Assembly (NCBI RefSeq): GCF_048773025.1
Contig: NC_133540.1
Span: 78,433,501 to 78,497,500 of the forward strand
DNA from: Camelus bactrianus
Taxonomy: Eukaryota; Chordata; Mammalia; Artiodactyla; Camelidae
Length of the DNA stretch: 64,000 bases
Direction of reading: 5' to 3'
A program made the translations under genes and the position numbers. The stretch's first letter is position 1; the number at the start of each line of letters is the position of its first letter. Shown one piece after another: positions 25,660-39,805 of this stretch. The notes below the pieces were generated by a model that was given only the letters and a program-made list of their open reading frames with translations, was not told where the DNA came from and made no database searches.

Positions 25660-27760
25660 ACATAGATCGTTTCTGCGGTTTCTATACAATCATGCTCCAG
25701 GGGGCCCATTTCTGTGGGTAGCAGGGTGGCAGGATTTAGCAAGTGACAGGTTTTTATGGCAGCTGCTGGGTTGTCTAAAAGCATAGCTTGAACTTGAACC
25801 AACCTTGCAGGGGATGGCCATTCTGTCGGCTTAGAACTTACTAAAGCCTGAACCGGGTAAGGAGTCCATACAGTGACTGGCTGACTAAACGGTAACTTTT
25901 CAGCCTACTTTATTTAGCAGGGTTGTAGTGGTGGCTGCTGCCTGTAGACAAGGAGGTCGTCCCTTAGCAGGTTGACCTAATGGTTTAGAGAAATAAGCAA
26001 ACACTTGAGAAAGGGGTCCCAGTTTTTGAGCTAATACCCCAAGGGTGACTCTCCTCTTACGAATGTAAAGGTTGAAGGGTTTCACTAAATCTGGGAGGGC
26101 CAGGGCAGGGGCCTGAAATAATTGCTTTTCTAATTCTTGAAAGGCCCCTTCACATTCCAAATTCCTTTCAAAAGGATCATCATCCTTTTTTTTCAACATT
26201 TCACTTAGAAGCCGAGCTATTAGACCATAGTTAGAGATACAGATGTGGCAACTAGCTGTATTCTAGTTTTAGGAGGGGTGAGGCTGCAAATAGCTTCCTT
26301 CCTGTCCTGGGGTAGGATTCTCTGACCTTCTGTGAGAATGAAACGTAGGTAGGTCACCCTAGTTTGTGAACCACTGACAGATGGAGGGCAACTTTCCCCA
26401 TTTCCCAGCTGGTATTGGGGCCAGGCTGTGTTAGATGGAAGATCAAATGTTTCTGCAGGATACACCCTAATGGGCTATCCTTCAGTCTGCGGGATGGTTG
26501 GTTTCCTGTACTTGGGATGTTCTGTTTTGGATTTGTTTCCAACTACTGAGGGGCAACTAGAGTGATCTGTTGGTATGCAATGCTGCAAAATTTGACCCAA
26601 ATAAAATTTCCAGTTTGGCACATTTGGAACCAGCACCAAGCTGTTAATGGATTCCTCAAAGGCTGGAATGGGAGGTGCCCAAATGGTGCGGACTCTGATA
26701 TAATTGGGGGTCCCCCTTGAATATGTAATGGCTCATGCTTGAAACAGTCCCTCCTCAGTCAGAATGTCCCACAGGAGGTTAGACAGGGCCGCCTCTGGGC
26801 CAGACCAGCTTAGCCACATTAGTTCCTGACCAACTTGGTCCCTTAGGGAGTGGCATGGCTCTATGAGGTGGAGTTTTCAGCCAAAAAGGAGGAGTTTTCA
26901 GACTTCCTGCTGGGCGAGAGCTAAAAGCATGAAGGATTCCCATAGGGTACCACCAGATGACTGGGGCAGCTGGTGTTCTGTTCTGATATGGGTAGGAGAG
27001 CCCTTGGAGCCTCAGTTGATAAGAAATTACCCAAGGTTCACCTCACAAACAGAATGGGGAGGAGAGGTCAGATGGTGGGTGTTTCCTGTTCTTGCCAGCA
27101 ACTCACAGGACTTCCAATAATGGGGTTCCTGATCTGTGAAAAGTTCACAGGGCTCCCCAGCCCACTTCAGAGAAACTAGCTGACTGGAAGAGGTCAAGAT
27201 ACCAGTCATGTACCTACTCTGGGACCTGTTCACACTCGAGCATCCTCAGTGCCTCTTCCTGAACTCAGATCCTGCATCCTCATTTCATTTTTTCCTGGTC
27301 TTGCCTCTCGGCTCACAGGGCTGACCACTTTCCTTCACCAAACTGAAAGTGATGCTAGAGAACATTACTGTTGACCCTGGAAGTCAGCAAGGAGGGCAAA
27401 GCCCTGGTGCAGTGTCTGCTGCCTTGTAGGGGTGTCAAGAGGACAGTGCTACTGAGGAGACAATGGGCAAGATGGCCATGGCTCCCACTGTCCCCGGGCA
27501 TCTGATTCTATGGGAAGGCCAACCAGGGGCAGCGGGAAGACATGCCTTAGTTTCAGTCTCAGATCCCCAATGATGACACATGTGATCCCCTCAAAGGGAG
27601 TTACACTGTGTCCACATGACACCTGGGTATTGGGTTGCTGGGCATAATTGCTCTGAATTTGGCTGAAGGCTTGAGTAGCCTATTAGAGAAGACTTCTGGA
27701 AAATCACTCAGTCTGGCTGATAGTCAGCCTACCAAACATCAGTGATATGAATGAAGGTGA
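25660..27760 (-). mobile_element. Second class I ERV fossil piece with pol remnants, no LTR seen
   Basis: The minus-strand open stretch 25900-26199 resembles the connection between reverse transcriptase and RNase H of gammaretrovirus-like elements (ALALPDLVKPFNLYI and GPLSQVFAYFSKPLG). The stretch 26220-26465 continues the upstream reverse transcriptase part (VTYLRFILTEGQR). Sequence to about 27760 is probably protease and gag remnants, less certain. It is broken many times. It may belong to the same family as 22225-24975 or be an independent insertion. Confidence 0.72.
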
Positions 27761-29279
27761 TGCACCCCAGTCAAAATGTCCACTTGCAATGAACCAAGGC
27801 AAAACCAGCTCAAGCTGCCAACCTACATAGTGATTGCTATTTTAAGCTACCAATATCTGGGGTGATTTGTTTCATATCTAGGATTAATTTATAATGTCCA
27901 ATTTCTGCATCTTATTTACTTATAGTATGTGTCATTTCACAATCACAATTGAAAGAATGAGATGTTTATCAGAGCTTCTCTTTGGCAGAAACTAAATTCA
28001 AAGTTCTGTTGCCCCAGATGCATGAAACTGTCAGAAACTCTGCTCAGGCTGCTCTGGTTCTCAGCATCTCAGCTGCTACTTCTTACTGTGAAGCTTCTCA
28101 GCACATTAATCATGGCTTTTGAATAGACCAATACCTCAAGGGAAAAAGTAACATCAAATATTAGGTTCTCTCTCTGGAATTTCCTCCTTTCCAGAATTTT
28201 ATCTCAGCAAGTTCTATTATGGTACCTTCAAACAGATTTTTTTCTTTTTTTTAATGTTCAACCTTTCTCAGAAAATTTTGGTTTGCAATAAGCCAATATT
28301 AAAGGAAACCAGAATTATACGCAATTAAAATTTGTAAGTTTTGTTTCCCTGTGGATTATGAAGTCCTTGAGAAAAAGAGCACATGATTTATTTATTTTTG
28401 AGTTCCAACATAGAACTTAATGTCCAAAACACAGAAATTCCTTAAATTTTTCTGTTGGAATTAAATTAAGTTTGGTATCAGAAATGGAAGTAAGAGAATG
28501 GAATGTGCTGATTTAGGAATGAAAGTTAAGATAGGTATGTATGGGTCAAGGAGAAGCTTTAGTTAAATAATCAGTTTTGATACTTACTATCCACAGGAAA
28601 CATTTTTTTTTCTTTTAACAGTCTTTGAGCATTTTGGTCAGGCTCTGTTATAGACATAAGGCATTAAAAGATAGTTTAAAAATAGTCCTTTCAGGAACTC
28701 AAAATTTATAGAGAACAAAAGAATCACTTAATCTTCATAGAATTCTATCATTTCTAACTCCAAAATATATCTCAAATACACTCCTTTATGCCACTATGGG
28801 TTTCAGAATAGGCCAACCCAAGATGTATTATTTGGGCATGTGAATTATTTTGTATTAAAGGCAGTGGAGATCCCACAGGCTCAAGAAAAACTACTGCCCC
28901 TCCCTTAACTACCTAAAAGAATTTAAATGGGGGATTTTTCCCCCAAAGAGAGTTATTACCAGAAATAAATTTTATCTAAGTGGCTCCATCTGTATGGCAG
29001 GGCAAACATCTAATTACCAAACATGTTCCTCTTCTTGTTTTACGAATGACCCTCCATGCCCTTGGAACACCCAGACCCCTGCCTTACTCCTTAGCTCAGG
29101 ATATCATATGTACCTCATTTTTACCTTTCTGTCTTTAAACTTCTCACATAGTGGGGATACCATATGTACTAAATTAAATTTGATTTAATTCAATTAATAA
29201 AGTTACTCTTTCTCATGTTAATCTAATTCTTAGACTAGCCAGAAGAACCCAGAAGCATAGAGGAAAGTTTTCTTCCTCT
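27761..29279. other. AT-rich intergenic DNA
   Basis: No gene recognised. Weak L2- or MIR-like wording near 28620-28750, too decayed to call. Confidence 0.45.
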
Positions 29280-30150
29280 CCAATAGCACCTCCACTATTT
29301 CCATCTTAGTTCAAACTGCCATCGCATCAGCCTAGTTGAGAGTAACTACCTCTCAAATGGTCTCCTTCTTTTCAACAAATATTCCCTCCAACCCATTCAA
29401 ATGGAGAGGTCAGAGTGAAGTTTTAAAAATTTGGAAATTAGATCATGAGGCTTGTGTCACTGCTTAAAACTTTTTTCTTTCTTTCTTCCTTTTTTTTTTT
29501 TTAACTTTTGTTAGACTCTAAATTCCTTAGCCTGCAATACCTGAAAGAACCTGTTTCGGCCTTCATTTCCAAACTTTTAGTCAGGAACCTCCCATCTAGC
29601 TTAAATGTTTACTACTTTACAGTCTCTTTTGTCTTCTCCTATTCTTTCCAAATTACATCAAGCTCTCTCATGCCTCGGGACTTTTGTGCTTTCTAGTCCC
29701 TTGCAGCAGGCTGTTCTTACCTTTTTTTTTTTTCTCAAGTGAGCTACTTATCATGCCGCAGGACACTTAAATCTATATTTCAGAGAAGCTTTTCTTGACT
29801 GTGCCATCTAATACAGCCCCTTCTCCACCTTCTCACTATCGTTTCCCCAGCATATATGGCCACAAGACTGCATATCAGATCAATCCTGAGTCTGAACATC
29901 TGCTCAACAAGCTTTCACCACACCTAGGATTTTTCCTAATTTATTTCATTCACAACATGCTTGGTGAGTCATTTTGGTACATTCTAAAAATATACTTAGG
30001 TATCTCAACTATTTATTAGTTGATATGTCATTTCTTCTAAAGTACAAGGCCAGCAAGTTCACAAAGCCTGTCTGTCTTATACTCTATTAAATCCCCAGTC
30101 CCATCCATTTGGTAGTCAAATAATATGTGTTAAATAAATCTTTACTGAAT
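29280..30150 (+). mobile_element. LINE-2 (L2) fragment
   Basis: Shows the L2 3' pattern: a 'caaactgccatcgcatcagc' segment, 'ctcaaatggtctcc', then 'ccttagcctgcaatacctga' and a pyrimidine-rich stretch with 'gccccttctccaccttctca', ending in 'ccagtcccatccatttggta' and 'aataaatctttactgaatca'. Poly-T tracts at 29480-29505 and 29720-29735 interrupt it. The open frames inside are remnants or chance. Confidence 0.7.
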
Positions 30151-30689
30151 CAATAAATGCAAACATGAATGTGTAACAGGAAGTGTACCAGGATTAGGGG
30201 GGGATCCAATGATCAGCACAAATGGTTCTAACCATTAAGTAGTTTTCAGTGTAGTGGAGAAGAAACACCTGGACGCAGATAACAATATAATAAAAATTGA
30301 GGGAGATAAATGCCTTGCAAGAGGAAAGAAATGCACACTTAAACTTGATGAGAGTAGAAAAATCATTATTCCTATTAGTAATAATGTTCCACCATTTGTC
30401 TTTCAGCATAGCACATTTCCTAAGCTTTAGATCACAAAACCTTTAAAAGACATTTAAACACTTAGACATTTAGTATAATGACTAGCTAGCAGCAACATAC
30501 TTGCTTTCTCTTTCAGAGAGGCTGAATTAGTTTGGAAGTAAAAGCACTAGTCATGAAGAATAATGTGCAATGATTTCTGGTAGCTTTGACATCAACTTGT
30601 TTGTGTCTTATTAAAATGTTTTCATGATCTTAATATATAAAATTTTAATGTATTATAAACATGCCTAAGTATGTAAGTGTATAGACTGG

Positions 30690-30840
30690 ATTGAGCCTGC
30701 ATTGACTCAAATCACAGGTCACTCACTTTCCAACTACAATACAACATAACCAGAAGCAAATTGTTCAAACTTTCTGTGCTGTACTTTTATAAAAGAGAAG
30801 TAAAATAATACCTATCACATAGGTTTTTTATAAGTTTAAT
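30690..30840 (+). mobile_element. MIR SINE fragment
   Basis: 'gcattgactcaaatcacagg', 'caaattgttcaaactttctg' and 'aaaataatacctatcacata' follow the MIR core and 3' order. Confidence 0.65.
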
Positions 30841-32590
30841 AGGGGCACTTATATAAAATGATAATAATATACAATATTGATAGATTGAATGCAAAATATT
30901 TAATTTCAATAATTTTGTTAAAAAGAAAAAAATTGAAACTCATGTTGGAGGTCAATTGGATAATATGTTTTGAAAACTTAAAAAATATGTGAAAAATATG
31001 TATATCTTTGCTCCAGATTTTTACTCTTTGAAGACACTCTAAAGATATACTTGCATTTCTTAACAAAGAATTAGCTGTATCCTTTCACATATGTATATAC
31101 ATAAATATCAAATAATTTAAGATATGTTAAGTAAACTTAATGCATTTATGTATGCGGCCATTAAATTATATGCTAAATGAACACTTAATTTTAAGGATAA
31201 ACACTATATATTATAAGGTTAAAACATGTTTTCAAACAGTATACTTTTTTACTCCAATATGCACAGCACACATTCTGTTAGAATATATATCAGGTAATAA
31301 TTATTGAAACATATGGTTAATGAAACAATGGATGTCTCTTCTTATTTTACTTATTTCTATTTCCCAATATTCCCATCATATAGCTGGGTTTTGTACATTG
31401 ATTGCGAATTTATTTTAAGAAAAATAAAGGGTTTTAAAATAAAAGACAGTTAACTAGCAATTCTATGACCAGGATGCAAAAAATATAAAATCACTCATAT
31501 GGGTTCCTTTTTATCTGCCTATTTTGCAAGTAAATTAGCACGAAACAGATTAACAAGGGGAGATCATCTGTGCTAGGATGCTAGAATGTTCTCACTACTT
31601 GGCTGGTTGTGTATACTCTTTTAGTGGAATAAGCATGTTGTTGTTTGAATTCTTCTCATAACTCTTAACAGAAAAAAATCTATTTGAAGCTAATATTGCT
31701 CACTTAATATCTATCAGGACTTTACAGACAGAATTCCAAAAGATAGAGAGATTCTGAAGAAATAACTATAAAATAATAGTTTTTTTGTTCTATTTCTTTG
31801 TTTTGTAACTTACTTCATGCAGAATCTAACGTCAGAGGTGGAGCAGTCTGGCAGAGTAATACAGGGGATTGATGACAAAGCTGCTGCTGAATGTAAAATC
31901 AGCACAGCCAGTAAACACAGGTATATGGAATCAGAATGGGATTTAGTATGGGTAAATACAGTTTTAAGACCGTTAGTTCCACAATACGCCATTCTGACAT
32001 CATGACATACTGAGTAACAAATAAGGAAATATAATATTTAAAGGACAGAACACCTTTAAATATGTTTATGGCTACATATAATTTAAATTCAGTGCTATAG
32101 TTCCAAGTCAATAGGATGGAGCTGTTCAAAGGCAATATTTTGAGACATTCATTTGATACGTATTTTTCTTAGAAAATACAATTACATTTCCAATGTATGT
32201 ATGTCTGGTCAATTTGATCTTTGCCATGTTTTATTTATATTCTAGTTCTATCCTTGCATTCTCAGCTGTAAAAGAAGGCTCTCTCTATGTCTTTGTAACT
32301 GAAGACTTACACTGATACCTAAAGGAGATGGTCATGGTTAAAGTTATTTGATGATATACTGTCTGACTGCTAACAAGTGGTTTTTAACATTAATTGAATA
32401 TAATTAAACTTATTCTAGTGTGTGACAGGAAATAGGATCACATTACTGGATAATTTTATGTCTACCTACTTTAAACCTCATGTACAAGCAGGCTTTGAGC
32501 GCATGTGACATGTAGTTACAAGGACCCTATGTTTAGAAGGACCCTGCACTTGGTCTAATGCTCTACTGTTGTTGCCTTAGAATTTTTAAT
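30841..32590. other. AT-rich intergenic DNA
   Basis: No gene recognised. The paired open frames at 31810-32005 on both strands fall in a locally less AT-rich patch (31820-31990) that may be an old repeat; no motif was recognised. Confidence 0.5.
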
Positions 32591-32599
32591 AATTTTTGA

Positions 32600-33130
32600 A
32601 TAAAGTGACCCACATTTCCATTTTGCCTGACCTGAAAATTATATTGCCAGTTCTGTGTACAAAATTGCCAGTTATTTTTCTAGCAAAAATGGCTTTATCT
32701 GGAATCAGCAAAGAATTGCAATTCGGGCTTTGCAACCATGCCAAGCCACATGCAAGTCCTGGCACAATAGGAGAGTAAACCCCTTTTTTAAAGAGGGGAA
32801 AAGGAAGTTGGGAGGGCCATGGTAAACAGAGTCAATTAGAGAAACTGAGAGCTTGAAGTGGAGTAACTTTTGGTTGGCTGAGTTGTGACAGTCTCTCATT
32901 AGCTGAACTCTTGTCTGAAAAGAAGAAGGCGGCTTTCTTTTTCTTGTGGGGCTCGGCTATGGTCACAGGGCCTCAGAGCCCTGACTCTATTTTAATTGAG
33001 GTTTCTGTTTTAGTTTTTACATCATATAAAATTTTGACAATATAGGTGTTAGGTTATTGACTATGGATTTATATTAAATTCATTGAAAAATGTTTCCTCA
33101 TGGAAACTGAGCTTTTGTGCCAGTTTTACA
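32600..33130 (+). mobile_element. Possible LTR-element fossil, family unknown
   Basis: This patch is richer in G and C than its flanks and has 'gccaagccacatgcaagtcc', 'gttggctgagttgtgacagt' and 'gaagaaggcggctttctttt', which I associate with an old mammalian LTR-type repeat but cannot name. It directly precedes a clearer LTR-like segment. Confidence 0.4.
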
Positions 33131-33139
33131 TATCTGATG

Positions 33140-33960
33140 TGGGCTTTCTCTCTCTGTCAGTGATATTGTGATTTATAAGAAATATATATTTGGTCATTCA
33201 GAGACCAAAATATATTTCTCAGACATATTTGGCACTTGTTCATGGTCCCTGGTTCAAGGCTCCGAAAGCTCTTGGAATATCCTGTGATAGATCTAAATAA
33301 GTATCTTTTGTTATGTTAATGAGATAACTTTTGGAAAGCTCTTTGGTAACTTAAAATGGGGGCCTAGTTGCCAGGAGAACCAACAATGTGATTAAAGGGT
33401 TGGAACTTTCAGTCCCACCCTCTCTCCCCACTTCCTGGAAGAGAAGGGGGGCTGGAGATAGATTTCAATTGCCAAGGGCCAATAACTAATGATGCCTATG
33501 TAATGAAGCCTCCATAAAAACCTAAAAGACATGGTCTGAAGAGCTTCTAGGTTGATGAACACTTGGAGATTTGGTAAGAGTGGCGTGCTGGGAGAGAGCA
33601 TTGAAATTCCTTGCCCTTCTCCATTCCCTACCCTATGCATCTCTTCCATATAAAATGCTTCTCTAAATTGTGAGCTGCTCTAGAAAACTAATCAAACCCA
33701 GGGAGGAGGTCCTGGGGACCTCTTATAGCCAGTTGGTCAGAAGCACAGGTGACCTGGGCTTGTGGCTGGCTTCTGAAGTGAGGGGAGAGGGCAGTCAAGA
33801 ATGACTCCTTAACCAGAGGAATCTGATGCTATCTCCTGGATAGTATCAAAATGGAGTTGAACTGTAGGACATCCGGCTGGTGTCAGAGCACTGCTTACTT
33901 GTGTGGGAGACCTCTCTCCTTGTTGAAACTAGATTCAGAGGAAAATTAGTATCTATATCA
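33140..33960 (+). mobile_element. Old ERV LTR fossil, family uncertain
   Basis: Contains an LTR-like order of signals: 'ctaatgatgcctatgtaatg', 'aagcctccataaaaacct' (TATA-like), a G-rich leader, 'ctatgcatctcttccatat', 'gagctgctctagaaaactaa', then 'cagaagcacaggtgacctgg' and 'gatgctatctcctggatagt'. I recognise the pattern as an old mammalian ERV LTR but cannot fix the name. No internal region is seen. Confidence 0.65.
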
Positions 33961-35780
33961 CTACTTCTGTGATACTTTGCTGAATGCTAGTGCAATTAAT
34001 GAAAAAGAGGAGGACAGAAAGTTAGTTGTGAATTTCAGATAACTATGAATTTTGAGTATTTTCCCATTAAATCCTTTGGTTTAAAAGAATAATTTGTCTT
34101 TTTTACCAATTTAAAACTAAGCTTAATAAGGACAATGTTGCTAGTAATAAAATAAAATTTCAAAATGTTATTTTATAAGCATAAATACAAGCTACAACAA
34201 ATTGTACTAGTTTGTTTCCTGAAGAACAACGCATGTAATTTTCTTTAAATACAAATTTTTCATATTTTTAATATTCAAGTATCAAAAATTAATAATTTAC
34301 AGATTATTTACAAAATACAAATTAATAACTTTGTATTCATCAATTGGCATCTTGTAGACTGAAGTTTGAGAAGTGGTTTCATGAATCTAAATAATTCCTA
34401 GTGTGTTTTTTTTAACTGCAAGTAAGCAGACAGAAATAAATCAAGATCACTTTCCTTTTAAATATATATCACATTAGATATTTTAAATATATATGATATT
34501 TATTTCAAATATCTATATGCATACATATATACATATATACACATATGTGTGTTTGTGTGTGTGTGTATATATATATATATATGTGTATATGATTTTTAAT
34601 GCTAACATAAGAGACTAAATAATGACAACCAAGACTGGGAGTCTTGAAAATCATGAGAAGTTTAGTAAAACCACAGGGATTGGAAGCTCAAAGCAAATAA
34701 ACTTTAGAATTTCTGGTAGAGAATTGTCTTCTGTTTAGATGCTGTTAAAAACTCAATGTTTTAGGAATGTTTAAAATATGTTAGTGAAACATCAGTTACC
34801 TGGTAGTTACCTAGGAGATAACCTTAGCTATACAGAACACAGATGAGAAAATTTGCAGACAAGTGTAAGAACTTATCCCTACTCTAGTCACAATTATACA
34901 CCCCCCAACTTATTTATCCTCCACTTGCCAGAGCATGGCAAATTAAAAGTAACAAATTAAAAATATTTGGAGACACATATCCATAAAAATTCCTTCTGAA
35001 AGGAAATGGAAATTAGCAAACACATCAATTTGGATGAGTATATTATAGGAAAAATAGAGATTCCAGAGTAGAAATTCTTTCAGATTTTGCACTTACTCCT
35101 CAAAGAGTTGGAACATTTGAAGGATAAAAGCTAAAGGCAAAATCCCAATCTGGCTGTAATACTAGATGTAATAACTTTGCATGACATACAAAAATTTTCA
35201 AATCTGTGTACAATCATTTTTTTACTCAAATATTTTAAGATGTCTTTTAGTTTTGAATATATATCATTCATATATTTCCCCCCATTTTTACATCTTTTCA
35301 TTCTTTTTGCTCATTGCCATTTATTTGAATAAGACTTTCCAAGAGTTGTTCTTGTTTGAGATACATTTTTCCAAGAAATGAGAGCCAATATTAATGAAAT
35401 CTGTTGAGTGAGGGAAACAGGAAGCTTTGTAGTGGAGACAGAAAGGAAGGAGTCTCTGGTTTACCGTAACATCCAGGCCATCTACCTAAATTTTTTTTTT
35501 AATCCCCTGGTCTTAAATATTGTATATCTGATTCTTGTTTTCAAAGGCACATTATCTTATCTTAGAGAAAAGGCAAAGGTCATGTAAGATGGTTGGTAGG
35601 ATTCTAGCTATAACCCTTTCCATTAAAGATGTAGTTATCTCTAGATTAATACTGTCTTGGGTTAAATCTCAGGACAGTAACTGATGTTTATAAGACCCTG
35701 AGCGATATAGAAAACTTTTAATTATTTTTAGTCCATATACCCAGTATTTAAGATACAGTGTTGTTGAGAACAGTTAATAT
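33961..35780. other. AT-rich intergenic DNA with an alternating repeat
   Basis: No gene seen. A mixed (TG)n/(TA)n tract lies at about 34530-34590. Confidence 0.55.
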
Positions 35781-35786
35781 TAGCAC

Positions 35787-36010
35787 AGTGGTTAGGAGCA
35801 TAAACAGTGAAGCCAGAAGACTTGATCTAGAATTCCCAGCACTGCCATTTATGAGATGAATGACCAAGGTCAAATAACTTCACATTTATGTACCTTGGTT
35901 TCCTTACCTTAAAATGAGCATAATTATAGTATGAACCTCACAGGCTTATGCTAAGAATAAAATTAGTTAATACCTATAAAACACGTGGAGGGGTCCCTTT
36001 CTCTGTCATA
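35787..36010 (+). mobile_element. MIR SINE
   Basis: A near-complete MIR: 'agtggttaggagcataaaca', 'cagcactgccatttatgaga', 'gaccaaggtcaaataacttc', 'taccttggtttccttacctt' and 'acctcacaggctta'. Confidence 0.85.
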
Positions 36011-36369
36011 TTGTGTTAAATCAGTATTAGTTGTTACTATAAACTGTTCAATTTAGCTTTTCTGAAATATTCACTTGTCAGGTTTACAAAACATTACTTT
36101 ACACATTTAAGCTACTGATTTATGTAATTTACATAGCCAACTCATTTCTTAATAAGCTCATCCTTCCAAAATAGCCTGAACTAAAGTGATAATAACTTGA
36201 GAAAGCAAAGTTGAACTCTCTCCACTGCTTTATTAAGAATGTGCAATGGAAGGTCTGTTAATTTTCCAGTAATTCATTTAAAAGTTCCATGAATGTGAGA
36301 ATACTGTTTAAAAAGAACAAAACAAAAGCTACTTGAGGTTTTGTTTACCAGATCCTGCGCCAAAGGCCA

Positions 36370-36530
36370 TGACACTATTTAATCCTTACAACAAACTTAG
36401 TTATTAAGATGAGCTAATGAGGCACAAGGATATTTCAGCGATGTCTCAAACTCAGTTAACTGTAACATCTGAAGTTCAGTTATGTGGAAGGAATCAGGAT
36501 TTGAACATAGGCAGCAGGATTTGAAAACTC
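36370..36530 (-). mobile_element. MIR SINE fragment, reverse
   Basis: 'tttaatccttacaacaaac', 'gaggcacaaggatatttcag' and 'gaatcaggatttgaacatag' match MIR read in reverse. Confidence 0.65.
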
Positions 36531-36628
36531 ATTATTCAGAGGACCCTGGCAAGTATGATAAGGAATGTTGCCCTAATTATAGAAGCATAAGATATGAAGA
36601 AGAGAGATCAGAGGTACCAGACAGGAAG

Positions 36629-36772
36629 ATCTTATGTGTTTCAAGAAATGTACTTGATACATATAAATATTTAAAAGACTGGGTTTGGTAGGCTTTTTTT
36701 TTTTTGGTTTGAATTCTGGTCCTGCCGCTTACAGGCTTGAGACTTTTTGTATGTGAGTTATCTCAAAATATT
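36629..36772 (+). repeat. Flanking direct repeat, left copy
   Basis: About 140 bases starting 'gatcttatgtgtttcaagaa' and ending 'tctcaaaat' recur at 41434-41572 in the same orientation, with about ten substitutions and two small gaps. The copies lie on either side of the gene-fragment island. The repeat includes a T-run and the start of a MIR. Confidence 0.9.
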
Positions 36773-36955
36773 ACAACTGTATCACCTAAGCTCTATTTAA
36801 GGGCAGATTTCTTAACCTCGTTAAGCCTCAAGTGGCCTTATCTATTAATTAAAGAATGCTACCCCACAGGGCTGTCGTGGGAATACAGTGGTATAACATA
36901 TTTAAAACATACGGTCCAGCACTTAGCAGGAGTGCAGTAAATGTTTGTTCCAACC
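36690..36955 (+). mobile_element. MIR SINE
   Basis: 'gaattctggtcctgccgctt', 'cttaacctcgttaagcctca', 'ccccacagggctgtcgtggg' and 'cagcacttagcaggagtgca' follow the MIR consensus. Its 5' part overlaps the flanking direct repeat. Confidence 0.8.
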
Positions 36956-37066
36956 CCTGCGGGGGAAGCAATCTGGTTTTCTGTAGGGTAGCCTGAATCA
37001 TGGAGGCCCATAAAGCTTCTGCCATCCATGCCCTTCACTTGACTGCTGCCCACTTCTCTGTCCAGC

Positions 37067-37373
37067 AGAGTTCCTCGTTACCACCTCTTGGCTCATACCA
37101 CTCTCACTCTGGCAGCAGTGCAAGATGGGTTCCGCACCCATGACCTCACCCTTGCCAGCCATGGTGAGTATGTGTGTATGTGGGGGATGCTGGGTGGTGA
37201 GAAGAGGGGCTGTTGGATGGTCTCCTTCACTGTCCCCACCCTCACCCTGCACTTCTCCTCCCCTAGAGGAGAACTCCACCTGGCTGCCCCTTTATGGTAG
37301 TGTGTGTTGCCACCTGGTGGCTCAGCCTGTCTGCATGATTCAGCCTACTGCAAGTGGTCCCCTCAGGGTGCAG
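37067..37373 (+). pseudogene. Two exons of an unidentified host gene
   Basis: A probable acceptor ('ctctgtccag') precedes an open exon ending at 37163, followed by donor gtgagta. A 103-base intron ends in 'tcctcccctag'. The second exon runs 37267-37373 and ends before gtgaggg. Both exons join in one open frame across the phase-1 boundary: the first ends ...QDGFRTHDLTLASH and the second reads on ...STWLPLYGSVCCHLVAQ. I do not recognise the protein. Short introns and coding-like composition match the genes just downstream. It may be an older exon pair of a broken gene copy, so it is called a pseudogene from context; the reading frame itself is open. Confidence 0.5.
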
Positions 37374-37588
37374 GTGAGGGGCCCTGAGGAGTGGAAGGAA
37401 ACAGGGAGAAGGAAGAGGAGCCCTGAATCACCTAGGGATCCAAGGACTATTGAAAAAGCAAGATCTGGGTGGAGGAGGGAGAGGTATGGCCAGAAGAGAG
37501 GAGGATCAGGCAGGAAAGTGGGCAGAAAGGAGCACTCTCTCTCTGGGGGGCTGGGAAGGAGGGTGTTGGGGGTGTGTGATTCCCCTAG

Positions 37589-37702
37589 GAAACCTCGAGT
37601 CATTTACACAGCAAGCTGGGGAGCCGCAGGACTGGGTGCGAGTAGACACCTCTGTACACGTCTGGAAGCTGAGCAGAAGCCCAGAGAGTGGCTACATTAA
37701 CA
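37589..37702 (+). pseudogene. WDR54: WDR54-like exon remnant
   Basis: The stretch encodes SVHVWKLSRSPESGYI in one frame. This resembles the last WD repeat region of WDR54 as I remember it (FVHIWKLSRNPESGYI). Upstream bases align to the preceding codons only with shifts in frame. A possible acceptor 'tcccctag' lies at 37581-37588. After 'GYI' the match stops at once and unrelated sequence begins, so the exon is cut off. WDR54 is a WD40 propeller protein; this piece could not encode it. The match rests on about 16 residues plus surrounding DNA. Confidence 0.65.
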
Positions 37703-37789
37703 ATTCCAGCACTGTTGACTCATCTTTCTCAAGTTCTTTGAACTCTCAAGAGTTTTGAACACTTTAAACTAGTGCAAATAACAAGGACT

Positions 37790-37975
37790 CTGCAGTTATA
37801 ACTATACATAGCTTGGATTCAGGGTGTAATCTCAAGCAAATGTAGGTTAACTGCTGTCGAGTTTCAGTTTGTCAGTAAAATGGGCTTAGTGAGCTGTTAC
37901 AAAAATTAAATTAGCTAGGTCACATACCCGAAAAGCAGCTGTCCCATAGTAGGCTCTTAGTAAATTGTCCCTTTC
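37790..37975 (+). mobile_element. MIR SINE fragment
   Basis: 'gtttgtcagtaaaatgggct', 'gagctgttacaaaaattaaa' and 'tcccatagtaggctcttagt' resemble the MIR 3' half. It separates the WDR54-like and C2orf81 remnants. Confidence 0.65.
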
Positions 37976-38055
37976 AAAAGGTTTATCCTTCCTATTAGAC
38001 AACTTGAGGAAGCTTCCTCCTTCTCCACTCCTCGATCTCTAGCCCTGACTTGCAG

Positions 38056-39791
<1,736 letters not shown>

Positions 39792-39805
<14 letters not shown>

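Noticed and set aside
31810-32005. Open frames on both strands near 31.9 kb
   Set aside because: Short, no homology recognised, and probably part of an old repeat.
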